DNA from: DATBLE01 sp963719325
GTDB taxonomy: Bacteria; Actinomycetota; Thermoleophilia; Gaiellales; Gaiellaceae
Length of the DNA: 64,000 bases
NCBI GenBank assembly: GCA_963719325.1
Contig: CAVRBW010000018.1
Coordinates: 1 to 64,000 of the forward strand
Direction of reading: 5' to 3'
Each line of letters starts with the position of its first letter. The first letter of the stretch is position 1. This document shows positions 14,557 through 27,029 of this stretch, in pieces. The notes below the pieces were generated by a model. The model had not been told where the DNA came from. It searched no databases and saw only the letters and a program-made list of their open reading frames with translations. The translations under genes and the position numbers were made by a program.

Positions 14557-16258
14557 AGGGAGAGCTCGACCTTCCCCTCCGAGCGGCGGATCTCCTCGAC
14601 AGTGACCTCGATCGGGTCGCCGAGCCGGAACACCCCTCCCCCTCGCCGCCCCGCCATGGCGGTGCCCAGCGTGTTCAGCTCGAAGTAGTCGCCTGGCAGC
14701 CGCCGCGCAGGGAGATAGCCCTCGAACACGTCGCCGAAGCGGACGAAGAGCCCCGAGCCGATCACTCCGGTGATCTCTCCGGGCCACGGGTCGTCCCAGC
14801 CGCGCTCGAACAGCTCGCGCTCGAGCAGCCACGCGAGGCAGATCTCGTCGGCGAGGTACTCGATCTGCGCCGCCTCGCGCTCGCGCGCCGACGTGTGCTC
14901 GGCCAGCGCGCCGACGTCCTCGGGCAGCGGCTCGTCGGAGAGCGCCCAGCTCGCCGAGCAGCGCCCGATGGACGACCAGGTCGGGGTAGCGGCGGATCGG
15001 GCTCGTGAAGTGGCAGTACGCGGGGCTGGCGAGCCCGGAGTGGCCGAGGTTGCGCGGGTCGTAGCGGGCCTGCTTCAACGCCTGGAGGACGAGCACCGGG
15101 AACGCGTCTCTCCCGCGCCCCGACTGCTCCACGTACTCCGCAACCCGCTCGCTCGTCTCGGCGGCGACGCGTGCCGCATCGGCGGGGTAGAGCCGTTCCG
15201 GGGCCGGCGGCGTCGGTACGTCGAGGTCGGCGAGCTTCGCGAGCAGGAGGTCGATCGCCTGCGGATCGGGCCGCTCGTGAACCCGGTACAGCGCCTCGCG
15301 GCGGCGGCCGGCGAGCAGGCCGGCGACCGCCTCGTTCGCGAGGATCATCAGCTCCTCGACGAGCGCGTGCGCTTCCGGCTCGCTCTGCCGCGAGGCCCGC
15401 GCGACCCCGCCCTGGCCGTCGAACTCGAACTCGACCTCGGGACGCTCGACGCGCAGCGCGCCGCGGGCGAACCGGCGCCGGCGAAGGTCGGCCGAGTACG
15501 CGGCCGCCAACTCGAGCTCGGCCGCCACCTCCGCGGGCACGTCACGCCGCTGCGCCTGCCCGTAGGTGAGCCGCGCGTCGCTGCGGATGACCGACCGGTA
15601 GAAGCTCGGCTCGCCACGCAGGGCTGGAAGCGTCGCCGGCAAAGCCGGCGACGCCCGGCCCAAATACCCGGGGGGAAACTCGACGGTGACGCAGAGGCGG
15701 TCGACCTGCGGCCGCAGCGAGCAGGCGTCGTCGGAGAGCTCCGGCGGCAGCATCGGCGCGACCAGGCCCGGCACGTACGTGGAGAAGGAGCGCTCGGCCG
15801 CGCCGCGGTCGAGCGGCGACCCGGCGGGCACGAAACTGAGACACGTCCGCGATGTGCACCCAGGCCCGGATTCCGTCCCCCTCGCGGCGGATCGAGATCG
15901 CGTCGTCGAAGTCCTTCGCGGTGTCCGGGTCGATCGTGAACGTGGTCAGGTCGCGCAGGTCGACGCGGGTCTCCGCGTCCGCCGGGGGCGCCTCGAACGG
16001 CTCGAAGCCCGTCCGGGCGCCTCTCTCGACGAGCAGCCCCTCGAGCACCGCCTCCACGTGGTCGGCGCGGCCGAGGACGCGCTCGACCTTCGCGCGGCCG
16101 CGCCCGCTCGTGACGACCGCGAGCTCGCCCCGCTCGGCGCCTCGCAGCGCCTTGCGGTCGAGGACGAGCGGAACGCCGGGCGCGAAGTAGGGCTCGCCGA
16201 CGACGAGCTTGCCGCGAGTCGCGACCTCGACGACGACCCGGGCCGGATCGGCCGGATC
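14544..16258 (-). CDS. rnr: Ribonuclease R/II family exoribonuclease, with two frame breaks
   Basis: 3'-5' exoribonuclease. N-terminal OB region 'TRGKLVVGEPYFAPGVPLV', catalytic RNB domain with 'TIDPDTAKDFDDAISI' (metal-binding Asp cluster) and 'HFTSPIRRYPDLVVHR', and C-terminal S1 domain 'GSGLFVRFGDVFEGYLPARRL'. Two one-base insertions break the frame: a third T after 'HIADVSQ' (about 15832) and an extra G after 'LLGEL' (about 14935). Correcting both gives a continuous protein. No ATG, GTG or TTG start is visible before the conserved N-terminus, which follows the ftsX stop directly, so the start is unresolved. Sequencing error is as likely as pseudogenisation. Confidence 0.82.
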
Positions 16259-17136
16259 TAGACGCGGAGGAATCGGCGGAGGGTGAGCCCGGTGCCGGAG
16301 ACGCCGAGCAGGAGACCGATCGCGATCAGGATCAGCGCATTCAGCTCGAACGCGATCGCGTGGGCGTCCTTGCTCTTGGTCAGGCCGATCAGCGGCAGGA
16401 TGACCGCCTTGCCGATCACGAGCAGGATGACCGCCGCGATCGCGCCTCCGACGCCGCAGATCAACCCTTCGACCATGAACGGCCCGCGCACGAACCAGTT
16501 CGTCGCGCCGACGAGCTTCATCACCTCGATCTCACGGCGCCGCGAGAAGATCGACAGCCTGATCGTGTTCCCGATCAGCAGCGTCGATGCGACCAGGAGC
16601 AGGATCACGCCGATCAGGAAGACGACGGAGATGATCCCGCCGACCCTCAAGACGCGATGCGATGTGTTGCCGCCGTCGTTGATCGTGTCGACGCCCGCCG
16701 GCTTCGGCCGCAGCTGGTCGCGCAGCTTGTCCAGGTCGTCGGCCTTCTTCGGCTGGATCTCGTAGGAGTCCGGGAGCGGGTTGTACGCGAGCCCGGTGTT
16801 GAAGAGCTCCGGGTTGCGGCGCTTCATGGTCTTCAGCGCCTGCGTCTTGGAGACGAACTTGACGTTCCTGACGAGCGGATTGACCTTCGGGTCGAACTTC
16901 GCGCCGACCGCGTTGATCTGCTGCGGCGTCGCCTGGGGGGCTGTGTCGAAGTAGACCTTGATCACCAGCTGCTGCTTGATGTGGTCGCTGTACGAGAGCA
17001 GCCAGGTGCCGAGACCGATGGTCGTCCCGAGGACGAGCATCGCGACCAGCACCGTCATCGTCGCCGCGACGGTCGTCGACATGCTCGCCCGGATCGAACG
17101 GGCCGCTTCGGCGGCGATCATCCGGAAGAGGTTCAT
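16258..17136 (-). CDS. ftsX: Cell division protein FtsX
   Basis: 292 aa membrane partner of FtsE; the complex sits at the division site and activates peptidoglycan hydrolases outside the cell. One membrane segment near residues 27-48, an extracytoplasmic domain of about 110 residues ('VKFVSKTQALKTMKRRNPELF'), then three more segments with the FtsX-type motif 'SRRREIEVMKLVGATNWFVRGPF'. The start ATG overlaps the end of ftsE by four bases, a coupled operon. Confidence 0.95.
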   Translation of the reverse strand: MNLFRMIAAEAARSIRASMSTTVAATMTVLVAMLVLGTTIGLGTWLLSYSDHIKQQLVIKVYFDTAPQATPQQINAVGAKFDPKVNPLVRNVKFVSKTQALKTMKRRNPELFNTGLAYNPLPDSYEIQPKKADDLDKLRDQLRPKPAGVDTINDGGNTSHRVLRVGGIISVVFLIGVILLLVASTLLIGNTIRLSIFSRRREIEVMKLVGATNWFVRGPFMVEGLICGVGGAIAAVILLVIGKAVILPLIGLTKSKDAHAIAFELNALILIAIGLLLGVSGTGLTLRRFLRV

Positions 17137-17816
17137 TCGGTCGTGTAGCCGCCGCGGCGCTCGTCGCGGGCGAGCCTGCCTCCGTCGAGCGCGATCACGC
17201 GCTTCCGCATCTTGTCGACCATCTCGCGGTCGTGGGTGACCATCAGCACGGTCGTCCCGGCCCGGTTGATCCGGTAGAGCAGCTGCATGATCCCGACCGA
17301 GGTGTCGGGGTCGAGGTTCCCCGTCGGCTCGTCGCAGATCAGGAGCGGCGGGTGGTTGACGACGGCGCGCGCGATCGAGACGCGCTGCTGCTCGCCGCCG
17401 GAGAGCTCGTCGGGCAACGAGGTCGACTTGTGGGCGAGCCCGACGAGGGAGAGCGCCTCCGGCACCTTCTTGCGGATCAGCTCGGGCCGCTCGCCCTGCA
17501 CCTTCAAGGCGTAGGCGACGTTCTCGGAGGCGGTGCGATTCGGCAGCAGCTTGAAGTCCTGGAAGACGCAGCCGAGGTTGCGCCGAAGCAGCGGCACCTT
17601 CGAGCGCTTCAGCCGGCTGAGGTCGCGACCGCCGACGAGGATCCGGCCGCGGGTCGGCTCGAGCTCCTTCAGGAGCAGGCGGATCACCGTCGACTTGCCC
17701 GACCCCGACGGTCCGACGACGAAGACGAACTCGCCCTTGTCGATCACGAACGAGACGTCCTGGAGGGCGACGACGTCCGGGTCGTAGACCTTCGTCACCG
17801 CCTCGAACACCATCAT
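17133..17816 (-). CDS. ftsE: Cell division ATP-binding protein FtsE
   Basis: ABC ATPase of 227 aa from ATG 17816. Walker A GPSGSGKST (residues 35-43), Q-loop 'CVFQDFKLL', signature 'LSGGEQQRVSIARA', Walker B 'LLICDEPTGNLDP'. The frame is open further upstream to ATG 17981, which would add 55 residues rich in Pro and Glu; family members start at the MMVFEAVTKVYDPD position, so I prefer 17816. Operon with ftsX; prfB lies upstream on the same strand, separated by a palindromic element. Confidence 0.93.
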   Translation of the reverse strand: MMVFEAVTKVYDPDVVALQDVSFVIDKGEFVFVVGPSGSGKSTVIRLLLKELEPTRGRILVGGRDLSRLKRSKVPLLRRNLGCVFQDFKLLPNRTASENVAYALKVQGERPELIRKKVPEALSLVGLAHKSTSLPDELSGGEQQRVSIARAVVNHPPLLICDEPTGNLDPDTSVGIMQLLYRINRAGTTVLMVTHDREMVDKMRKRVIALDGGRLARDERRGGYTTE

Positions 17817-18008
17817 CGCCGACGTCGGCGACGGTACCTCGGGCACCTCGGACAACTGAGGCTCTGCCGCTAGGACGGGGATTTCGATCTGGAGGTCTTG
17901 ATCCTGCACCGGGTCTCGAACGAACGCGGCCGGGCCCGGGGCCGCACCGGTCGGGGGTTCGGCCAGTCTACCCGAGTCCACGGCTGGATACCTCGCCGGA
18001 GGGGCCTC

Positions 18009-18175
18009 TAGATGGTTGATCGGTAATTCCCGTCGATGCGGGGATGGCTGAGACCAAGCCGGGGACGCCGCCCGTCCGAGGTCGTATCGGGAATACGGGC
18101 GAGGACGGGCGGCGCCAGCCGGCGCCGTGTCTCAGCCACCAGCCGCGCGGCGAGGAATTATCGATCAACCATCTA
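18009..18175. repeat. 167-bp palindromic MITE-like element between prfB and ftsE
   Basis: The outer 22 bases at each end (18009-18030 and 18154-18175) are inverted repeats with one mismatch: TAGATGGTTGATCG then G or A then TAATTCC. Inner arms also pair: GGCTGAGAC with GTCTCAGCC, GCCGCCCGTCC with GGACGGGCGGC, and a central CGTAT...ATACG. The whole can fold into one long hairpin. It encodes no protein. The right end provides the TAG stop of prfB. Size, ends and T/A-rich tips fit a miniature inverted-repeat element or a large structured RNA/terminator; no target duplication beyond TA is evident. Confidence 0.75.
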
Positions 18176-19280
18176 AACGACCTTGCCCGCCGCTTTGGCG
18201 AGCAGGTAGGCGTGGACGAACCCGTCCAGGTCGCCGTCGAGGACGCCCTGGGCGTTACCGACCTCGTGGCCGGTACGGACATCCTTGACCTGCTGGTACG
18301 GGTGGAGGACATAACTGCGAATTTGACTTCCGAAGTCCGCCTCCTGCACGGCGCCGCGTTCCCGTGCCAGCTCCGCCTCCCGCTGCTCCTGCTCGACCTC
18401 GGCGAGCCGTGAGCGGAGGATGCGCATCGCGGTCTGCTTGTTCGAGGTCTGCGAGCGCTCGTTCTGGCACTGGACGACGATGCCGGTGGGGATGTGCGTG
18501 ATCCGCACCGCGGAGTCGGTCTTGTTCACGTGCTGGCCGCCTGCACCGCTCGCGCGGTAGGTATCGATGCGGAGATCGGCCTCGTCGATCTCCACCGACC
18601 CGTCGTCGGGCAGCAGCGGGCTGACGATCACCTGCGCGAACGACGTGTGGCGGCGGTGCGCCTGGTCGAACGGCGACAGGCGGACGAGTCGATGCACCCC
18701 CCGCTCCGCCCTGAAGACGCCGTACGCGTTCTCCCCGCGGGCCGTGAAGGTCGAGGACTTCACGCCCGCCTCCTCACCCGGGCTCGCCTCGATCAGCTCG
18801 GTCTCGAACCCGCGCTGCTGCGCCCAGCGCAGGTACATGCGGAGGAGGATCTCGGCCCAGTCCTGCGCGTCCGTCCCGCCGGTGCCGGCATGGATCGTGA
18901 CGACCGCGTCGCCGCCGTCGTACTCGCCGTTGAAGAGCGCGTCCTCCTCGAGCCGGGCGAGCTCGGCCCGGAGCGGCCGTAGCGAGACGGCGATCTCGTC
19001 GGCCATCTCGCCGTCCATCGCGGCGAGCTCGGTCGCGTCCTCGTACTCCTGTGACAAGGTGCGGTAGCGCTCGAGTCGCTTGGTCACCCGCGAGTGCTCC
19101 GTCGAGATCTGGGCCGCCCGCTGCTGGTCGTCCCAGAACCCGGGCTCGCTCATCTGCGCTTCGAGCTCGGTCGAGCGCTGCTCTAGACGAGCCGGGTCAA
19201 AGGTAATCACGGACCCAGGCAAGCTGGGCCCCGATCTCCCGGAGCTGTTCGTCGAGCGGCTGGTCTGGGGCGTCTGCCAC
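18173..19280 (-). CDS. prfB: Peptide chain release factor 2 (with programmed +1 frameshift)
   Basis: RF2 recognises UGA/UAA stop codons. A short first frame starts at GTG 19280 (VADAPDQPLDEQL) and runs into an in-frame TGA at 19199-19197; a +1 shift continues as DPARLEQRSTELEAQ to the end at 18173. The shift site CTT TGA C is the classical RF2 autoregulatory site. The main frame has the stop-codon-reading SPF tripeptide ('VRLSPFDQAHRR') and the catalytic GGQ ('YRASGAGGQHVNKTDSAVR'). The C-terminus 'AAGKVV' ends at a stop codon inside a palindromic repeat. Confidence 0.95.
19196..19202 (-). promoter_or_regulatory. RF2 programmed frameshift site (CTT TGA C)
   Basis: On the minus strand the first prfB frame ends ...GAT TAC CTT TGA C. 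Slow reading of UGA when RF2 is scarce lets the ribosome slip from CUU to UUU and continue. An upstream Shine-Dalgarno-like stimulator is weak here (TGGGTCCGTG). Confidence 0.9.
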
Positions 19281-19313
19281 GGTGCCTAGGGTAGCCGAGC
19301 CCGGCGGCGGCAT

Positions 19314-19871
19314 CTATGACAGCTCGCCGGGGAGCAGCGAGTAGATCGCCATGTCGGCGCGCTGGTCGTCCTTGAAGTGGACCGAGCGGCGGATCCCTTC
19401 GTAGGTGAATCCGGCACCCTCGGCGACGCGTTTCGACGGCTCGTTCGCGACGTCGATCCAGGCCTCGAGCCGCTCGAGGCCCACGTCTCGAAACGCCCAG
19501 CGGGCCAGCAGCAGGATCGCCCGGCCCGCCACACCGCGTCCTCGCGCCGCGGGGGCGACGATGTAGCCGATCTCGCCCTCCCCCAGGGCGAGATCGATCT
19601 GGACGAGCGCGACCATGCCGAGGAATTCGTCGGTTGCCGCGTCGACGATCGCGAAGCCCGCCCGCGAGCCTTCGGCCCAGGCGTCGACGTACGTGTCGAT
19701 CCACTTCGCCGCGAAGCCGTCAGAGCGGTTTGCAGGCACTCTCGTGAACCGGATCACGTCCGGATCCTCGGTCAGCGCCTCGAAATCCGCCTCGAACCGC
19801 CGTTCGAGCTGCACCAGCCGGAGCACCCCGTCGGACAGGGGCGTGGCAGGAGGACCGAAACGGCGCCGCAT
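19314..19871 (-). CDS. GNAT-family N-acetyltransferase
   Basis: 185 aa, RimJ/RimL-like architecture. The acetyl-CoA binding loop is 'GYIVAPAARGRGVAGRAILLL' (motif Q/RxxGxG/A, around residues 110-125), followed by 'LEAWIDVANEPSKRVAEGAGFTYEGIRR', typical of this group. Substrate unknown; relatives acetylate protein N-termini or small amines. It ends 33 bp from the start of prfB on the same strand and diverges from the cyclase gene at 19909. Confidence 0.85.
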   Translation of the reverse strand: MRRRFGPPATPLSDGVLRLVQLERRFEADFEALTEDPDVIRFTRVPANRSDGFAAKWIDTYVDAWAEGSRAGFAIVDAATDEFLGMVALVQIDLALGEGEIGYIVAPAARGRGVAGRAILLLARWAFRDVGLERLEAWIDVANEPSKRVAEGAGFTYEGIRRSVHFKDDQRADMAIYSLLPGELS

Positions 19872-19908
19872 TCTCCCGACCCTAACCGAGCTTTATCCTC
19901 GCGAGAGC

Positions 19909-22900
19909 ATGGTTACGTGCGCCAGCTGCCGAGCGGCTCTTCCTGCGGACGCGCGCTTCTGCCCGGCGTGTGGCGCTCGCGTCGAGGCGGCGGTGGCAAC
20001 CGGGGAGATGCTGAAGCTCGTCACGATCCTCTTTGCCGACGTCGTCGGCTCCACGGCGCGATCGGAGGCCATGCACCCGGAGGACGTCCGGGCCCTGATG
20101 GCCGACTATTTCGCCGCGATGTCGGAGGAGATCCGGGCCGAGGGCGGGACGATCGAGAAGTTCGCCGGCGACTCGATCATGGTGGTCTTCGGCGTACCCG
20201 CGGCACACGAGGACGATCCGGTACGTGCGGTCCGTGCGGCCCGCCGGATGCTTGCGCGTCTCGAGCGGTGGAACGAGCGCCGACCCGAGGCTGAGCAGCT
20301 CGCCATCCGCATCGGGATCAACACCGGGGACGTGATCACCGCCGCGGCGGCGGCTCAGGACCTGCTGGTGACGGGCGATGCGGTCAACGTCGCCGCGCGC
20401 TTGGAGCAGGCCGCCAACGCGGGTCAAATCCTGGTCGGCGAGCGCACGGCGCGGATCGTGGAGGCATGGTTCGAGCTCGAGCGCGTCCAGCCGCTCGAGC
20501 TGAAAGGCAAGTCGGAGGCGGTCGACGCCTGGGCGGCCGGCGCCCTGCGCGAGTCGGTCGAGCCCCGGGGCATCGGTGGCCTGCCGACGCCGCTGGTCGG
20601 CCGCGAGCGCGAGCTCGATCTCCTGCGCACGACGTTCGCCCGCGTCCACGAGGACGGTTCCCCCCAGCTCGTCACCGTCGTCGGCGACGCAGGCGTGGGC
20701 AAGTCACGCCTGACCAACGAGTTCGCCGGCTCGTTGGACATCGATTCGAAGGTCGTCGTCGGCCGATGTGTCGCGGTCTGCGAGAACGTCACGCTCTGGC
20801 CGTTCGCCGAGATCCTGAAAGCCGAGGCGGTCATCCTCGAGAACGACTCGCCCGAGGATGCCGTCGCGAAGATCCACGCGCTCGTCGCGGAGGCGATGCA
20901 GCCGGAGTTCGTGGTCGACCCGGACCTGACCGCTGCGGCACTCGCCGCGACGATCGGACTGCGCCTGCCGAACGACCCGCTCGAAGCGCTCGACCCGAAG
21001 CGGATCCACCGGGAGATCGTCGGCGCCTGGCGAGCGCTCCTCGGAGGCCTCGCCGAGGAGGGTTCCCTGCTCGTCGTCGTGGAGGATCTCCATTGGGCGG
21101 ACGAGTCGGTGCTCGACCTGCTGGAGGATCTCGCGGAGCAGCTTTCCGGACCGGTGCTCTTCCTGTGCACGACGCGGCCGGATCTCTTCCGTACGCGCGC
21201 CGGTTGGGGCGGCGGCCGCCGAAACTTCGCCTCCCTCGCGCTCGACCCGCTCAGCGCGGAGCAGAGCGCCGAGCTCGTCTCGAAGCTGCTCAGCGTCGAC
21301 GACATGCCGCCGGGCCTGCGCGACCAGATTCTGGAGCGGTCCGAGGGAAACCCGTTCTTCCTCGAGGAGATCATCCGACGGCTGATCGACGAGGGGCTGA
21401 TCGCACAGGAGGACGGACGCTGGGTCGCGAGGGAGGCGGTCGCAGACCTCGAGATCCCCGACACGGTGCAGGGGGTGATTCTTTCCCGCATCGACCTGCT
21501 CTCGACGGTCGAGCGGCGCACGCTCCAGCTCGCTGCGGTCGTCGGCCGGGCGTTCTGGCCCGGCGCGGTCAGAGCGCTCGGCCTCGACGAAGACCTCGAA
21601 CCTGTCCTCCGGACGCTCTCACGCCGCGAGCTGATCGCACCTCAGCTTCGATCCACGCTCGGCGGCGACCCGGAATACGCCTTCAAGCACGTTCTCATCC
21701 AGGACGTCGCGTACGAGAGCCTGCCGCGCCGTGAGCGCGCCTCTGCACACGCGGCGATCGCGTCCTGGATCGAGGACATGGCCGGCGAGCGCGCCTCGGG
21801 CCTCGTCGAGCTCCTCGCCAACCACTACGACCTGGCGTGGAGGCTGAACCATGACGACGAGCTGCGGCGGAGGGCCCGGAAGCGGTATCTCGAAGCCGCG
21901 TCCGACCTCGCGCGCCGCGCGGCTGGCCCGGCGGCCGAGCGCTTCGGCCGGCGCGCCGTCGACCTCTCGGTCGCCGAAGACGAACGAGTCGAGGCGCTGG
22001 AGGCGCTCGCCCACACCTACCTGCTCGCCTCGCGGGGCGAAGACCAGTACGCCACCCTGCAGGAGGCGATCGCCGACGTCGGGCACGACTCGCGTCACTT
22101 CGCGCGCCTCGCCGCATACGCCGCGGTGGTCCCCACGCGCTGGTTCGGGACGCTGCACGAGCGCCCGACGACACAGGAGCTGCTCACGCTGATCGACGAC
22201 GGCCTCTCGGCCGCAGGAGCAGCGGACAGCGTCGAGCGGGCGCTGCTGCTCTCGAGTCGGGCGTTCATGCAGATTCAAGGCTACGAGCCGATGGACGACG
22301 AGGGCCGGGCCGCCGCGCGCGAGGCGGTCGCGATCGCGGAGCGGCTCGGGGACGCGAACGTGCTCTCCGGCGCGCTCGACGCCGAGACGTCGTTGCTGAT
22401 GGCGGGCGGTCGGTACGGGGAGATGCACGCCCGAGACCTGAGGCGCCTGGAGCTCGTCCCGCGGCTGACGGACCCGCAGGAAGTCGGCGACGCCTACGCG
22501 ATGGCAGCGTGGAGCGCCCAGTACCTCGGCCGGTACGAGGAGGCGCTCGCGCACGCCACCGAGGGCGTCGCGCGCTCGCAGGAGAACCCCGGGACGTACC
22601 TGCACTGCCTCGTCTACCGGGTGATGGCGAAGTTCGTGCTCGGCGACTGGCCGGGCGCGCTCGACGACCACGCGGAGATGGAGCGCGTCCTTGTGGAAGA
22701 CCCGCGCGACTTCCCCCCCGGCCCCTACCTCCGGGCCTACGCCGTGATCGCGTTCTGCCGCGAGCTGCGCGGGGAGCGCGACGAGGCGGACCGGCTGATC
22801 GAGCTCGTCCGCCGCTTCCTCGACGAGGGGCGCACCCGAACAGGTCTCGTCGGCGCAGTGTCCTACTACCTACGAGCCGTCATCCACCGAGGCGGCGACC

Positions 22901-23301
22901 TCGGGGAGACTGCGCGGTTCCCCCTGACGCCACCGAACGAGGGGACGCCGATCTTGCTCGAGGCGCTCTGCGATGCGGCCGCCGCCGGCCAGGACTGGGA
23001 GCAGGCGCGCCGGCTGGTCGTGCGAGCGAGAGAGGAGTCGCAGAGCACCGGGCTGCTGGCGGTGCCGTATTTCGCCGACCGTCTCGAGGGCCTGATGCGC
23101 CGGGACGCCGGTCTGTTGCGCCGTTCCGCAGACGGCTTCGCGAGCCTCGGCGCCTGCTGGGAGGAGTCGTATTCGCGACTCGTGCTCGCGGAGGTGACCG
23201 GCGAGGCGTCCGACCTCGGCGATGCGGTGCGCACTTTCGACGAACTGAGCTCGGTGAAAGAGCTCGCACGAGCGAAGGTGGTTGTCGGCGGGAACCCCTA
23301 G
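19909..23301 (+). CDS. Class III nucleotidyl cyclase fused to AAA ATPase and TPR region
   Basis: 1130 aa. A short zinc ribbon (CASC...CPACG, residues 4-22) precedes a class III cyclase domain (about 35-200) with both metal-binding Asp ('LFADVVGSTARSE', 'KFAGDSIMVVFG'). Next comes an ATPase: 'PLVGRERELDLLR', Walker A 'GDAGVGKSRL', Walker B 'LLVVVEDLHWADE'. The C-terminal 500 residues are helical TPR-like repeats. This layout is common in actinobacterial signalling proteins that may make cAMP or use the cyclase as a sensor. I chose ATG 19909 because the zinc ribbon follows at once. Signal and target unknown. Confidence 0.9.
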   Translation: MVTCASCRAALPADARFCPACGARVEAAVATGEMLKLVTILFADVVGSTARSEAMHPEDVRALMADYFAAMSEEIRAEGGTIEKFAGDSIMVVFGVPAAHEDDPVRAVRAARRMLARLERWNERRPEAEQLAIRIGINTGDVITAAAAAQDLLVTGDAVNVAARLEQAANAGQILVGERTARIVEAWFELERVQPLELKGKSEAVDAWAAGALRESVEPRGIGGLPTPLVGRERELDLLRTTFARVHEDGSPQLVTVVGDAGVGKSRLTNEFAGSLDIDSKVVVGRCVAVCENVTLWPFAEILKAEAVILENDSPEDAVAKIHALVAEAMQPEFVVDPDLTAAALAATIGLRLPNDPLEALDPKRIHREIVGAWRALLGGLAEEGSLLVVVEDLHWADESVLDLLEDLAEQLSGPVLFLCTTRPDLFRTRAGWGGGRRNFASLALDPLSAEQSAELVSKLLSVDDMPPGLRDQILERSEGNPFFLEEIIRRLIDEGLIAQEDGRWVAREAVADLEIPDTVQGVILSRIDLLSTVERRTLQLAAVVGRAFWPGAVRALGLDEDLEPVLRTLSRRELIAPQLRSTLGGDPEYAFKHVLIQDVAYESLPRRERASAHAAIASWIEDMAGERASGLVELLANHYDLAWRLNHDDELRRRARKRYLEAASDLARRAAGPAAERFGRRAVDLSVAEDERVEALEALAHTYLLASRGEDQYATLQEAIADVGHDSRHFARLAAYAAVVPTRWFGTLHERPTTQELLTLIDDGLSAAGAADSVERALLLSSRAFMQIQGYEPMDDEGRAAAREAVAIAERLGDANVLSGALDAETSLLMAGGRYGEMHARDLRRLELVPRLTDPQEVGDAYAMAAWSAQYLGRYEEALAHATEGVARSQENPGTYLHCLVYRVMAKFVLGDWPGALDDHAEMERVLVEDPRDFPPGPYLRAYAVIAFCRELRGERDEADRLIELVRRFLDEGRTRTGLVGAVSYYLRAVIHRGGDLGETARFPLTPPNEGTPILLEALCDAAAAGQDWEQARRLVVRAREESQSTGLLAVPYFADRLEGLMRRDAGLLRRSADGFASLGACWEESYSRLVLAEVTGEASDLGDAVRTFDELSSVKELARAKVVVGGNP

Positions 23302-23311
23302 CGGTTAGGCG

Positions 23312-25976
<2,665 letters not shown>

Positions 25977-26073
25977 CGGTACAGGGTAGCCGTTGGACTC
26001 GCCGTTCTCGCGCGTGTGCCGGCGCTGTCCGGCCGCGCCGCAGACAGGTCAAAGCGCGGGCTAGAGTCCCCGC

Positions 26074-27027
26074 ATGCGAGTCCTGCTCGGGCTCGGCGCA
26101 CTGCTCGTGGCATCGTCTGTCGCCGCTGCAGCGAGCAGCGACCGGAGCGTGACGAGCCCCGGATCGGTGCTCGGGCTCGCCCGCAGCGGGTATTCCGTCG
26201 CCTTCCTGTCCGGCCCCTCCACAGGCCATTGCGGGCCTCACGTCGAGCTCTGGCAGCTCGCCACCCGCGGCGTGTACCGGCTTGGTCGGCACACCGACGC
26301 CGTCTGCAACGAACGACCCTCGGGCGGTAGCGGAGTCACCGATCTCGCGGTCGCCGGCTTTCGGGTGCTCTGGCTCGCGTACGCCGGCGGCAACCTCCGC
26401 GACTGGGTGCTGTACACGGCGACGACGACACGACCGGCTGAGCGCCGGCTCGAGTTCAAGGAGGTCGAGCCGGACGCCACACCGCCGATCGTCGTCGGCG
26501 TTGCCTCGGAGTCGGTCCTGCCCTACTCGGTCGGCTCGACGGTCAAGGCGCTCTCGCCGAACGGGAAGGTGCGCTACCGGTGGCGAGCGCCGGCACGGGT
26601 GACGAACACGACCGCCTACGGCGCCAAGGTCGCGGTGTTCGTGGCCGGCGGTCGCTGCTTCGTCCTCTCCCCCGGAGGCTCCGTGGAGCAGACGTACGCG
26701 TTCCCGCCGGGCGCAGTGCAGGAGTTTGCGCTCGCCGGCGCCGGCCTGGTCGTGCAGCTTCGGGGCGGCAGGATCGAGATCCACAAGGGCAACGCCGTCA
26801 AGAAGCTCGCGATCCCCGCGTCGGGGCGGATGCTCGATTTCGCCGAGAGCATCGTGCTGTACCGGGTCGGACACCTGATCCACGCTCGGCGCATCGGCAG
26901 CGGCAAGGACGTGGTGCTCCGCCGTGCGACGTTCGCGACCCTCGAGCACAACGGCCTCACCTACGCTGTCGGCAGGCGGGTCTTCTCGGTCGCGATGGTG
27001 AACGTGCAGGCCGCTCTGAATCGGTAG
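26074..27027 (+). CDS. Secreted protein of unknown function
   Basis: 317 aa with an N-terminal signal peptide (MRVLLGLGALLVASSVAAAA, cleavage near residue 20). The rest is rich in short beta-strand repeats (e.g. 'GLVVQLRGGRIEIHKGN', 'IHARRIGSGKDVVLRRATF') that recall a beta-propeller, and four Cys. No family recognised. It stands alone on the plus strand between secA and minus-strand genes. RBS not obvious. Confidence 0.7.
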   Translation: MRVLLGLGALLVASSVAAAASSDRSVTSPGSVLGLARSGYSVAFLSGPSTGHCGPHVELWQLATRGVYRLGRHTDAVCNERPSGGSGVTDLAVAGFRVLWLAYAGGNLRDWVLYTATTTRPAERRLEFKEVEPDATPPIVVGVASESVLPYSVGSTVKALSPNGKVRYRWRAPARVTNTTAYGAKVAVFVAGGRCFVLSPGGSVEQTYAFPPGAVQEFALAGAGLVVQLRGGRIEIHKGNAVKKLAIPASGRMLDFAESIVLYRVGHLIHARRIGSGKDVVLRRATFATLEHNGLTYAVGRRVFSVAMVNVQAALNR

Positions 27028-27029
27028 GC

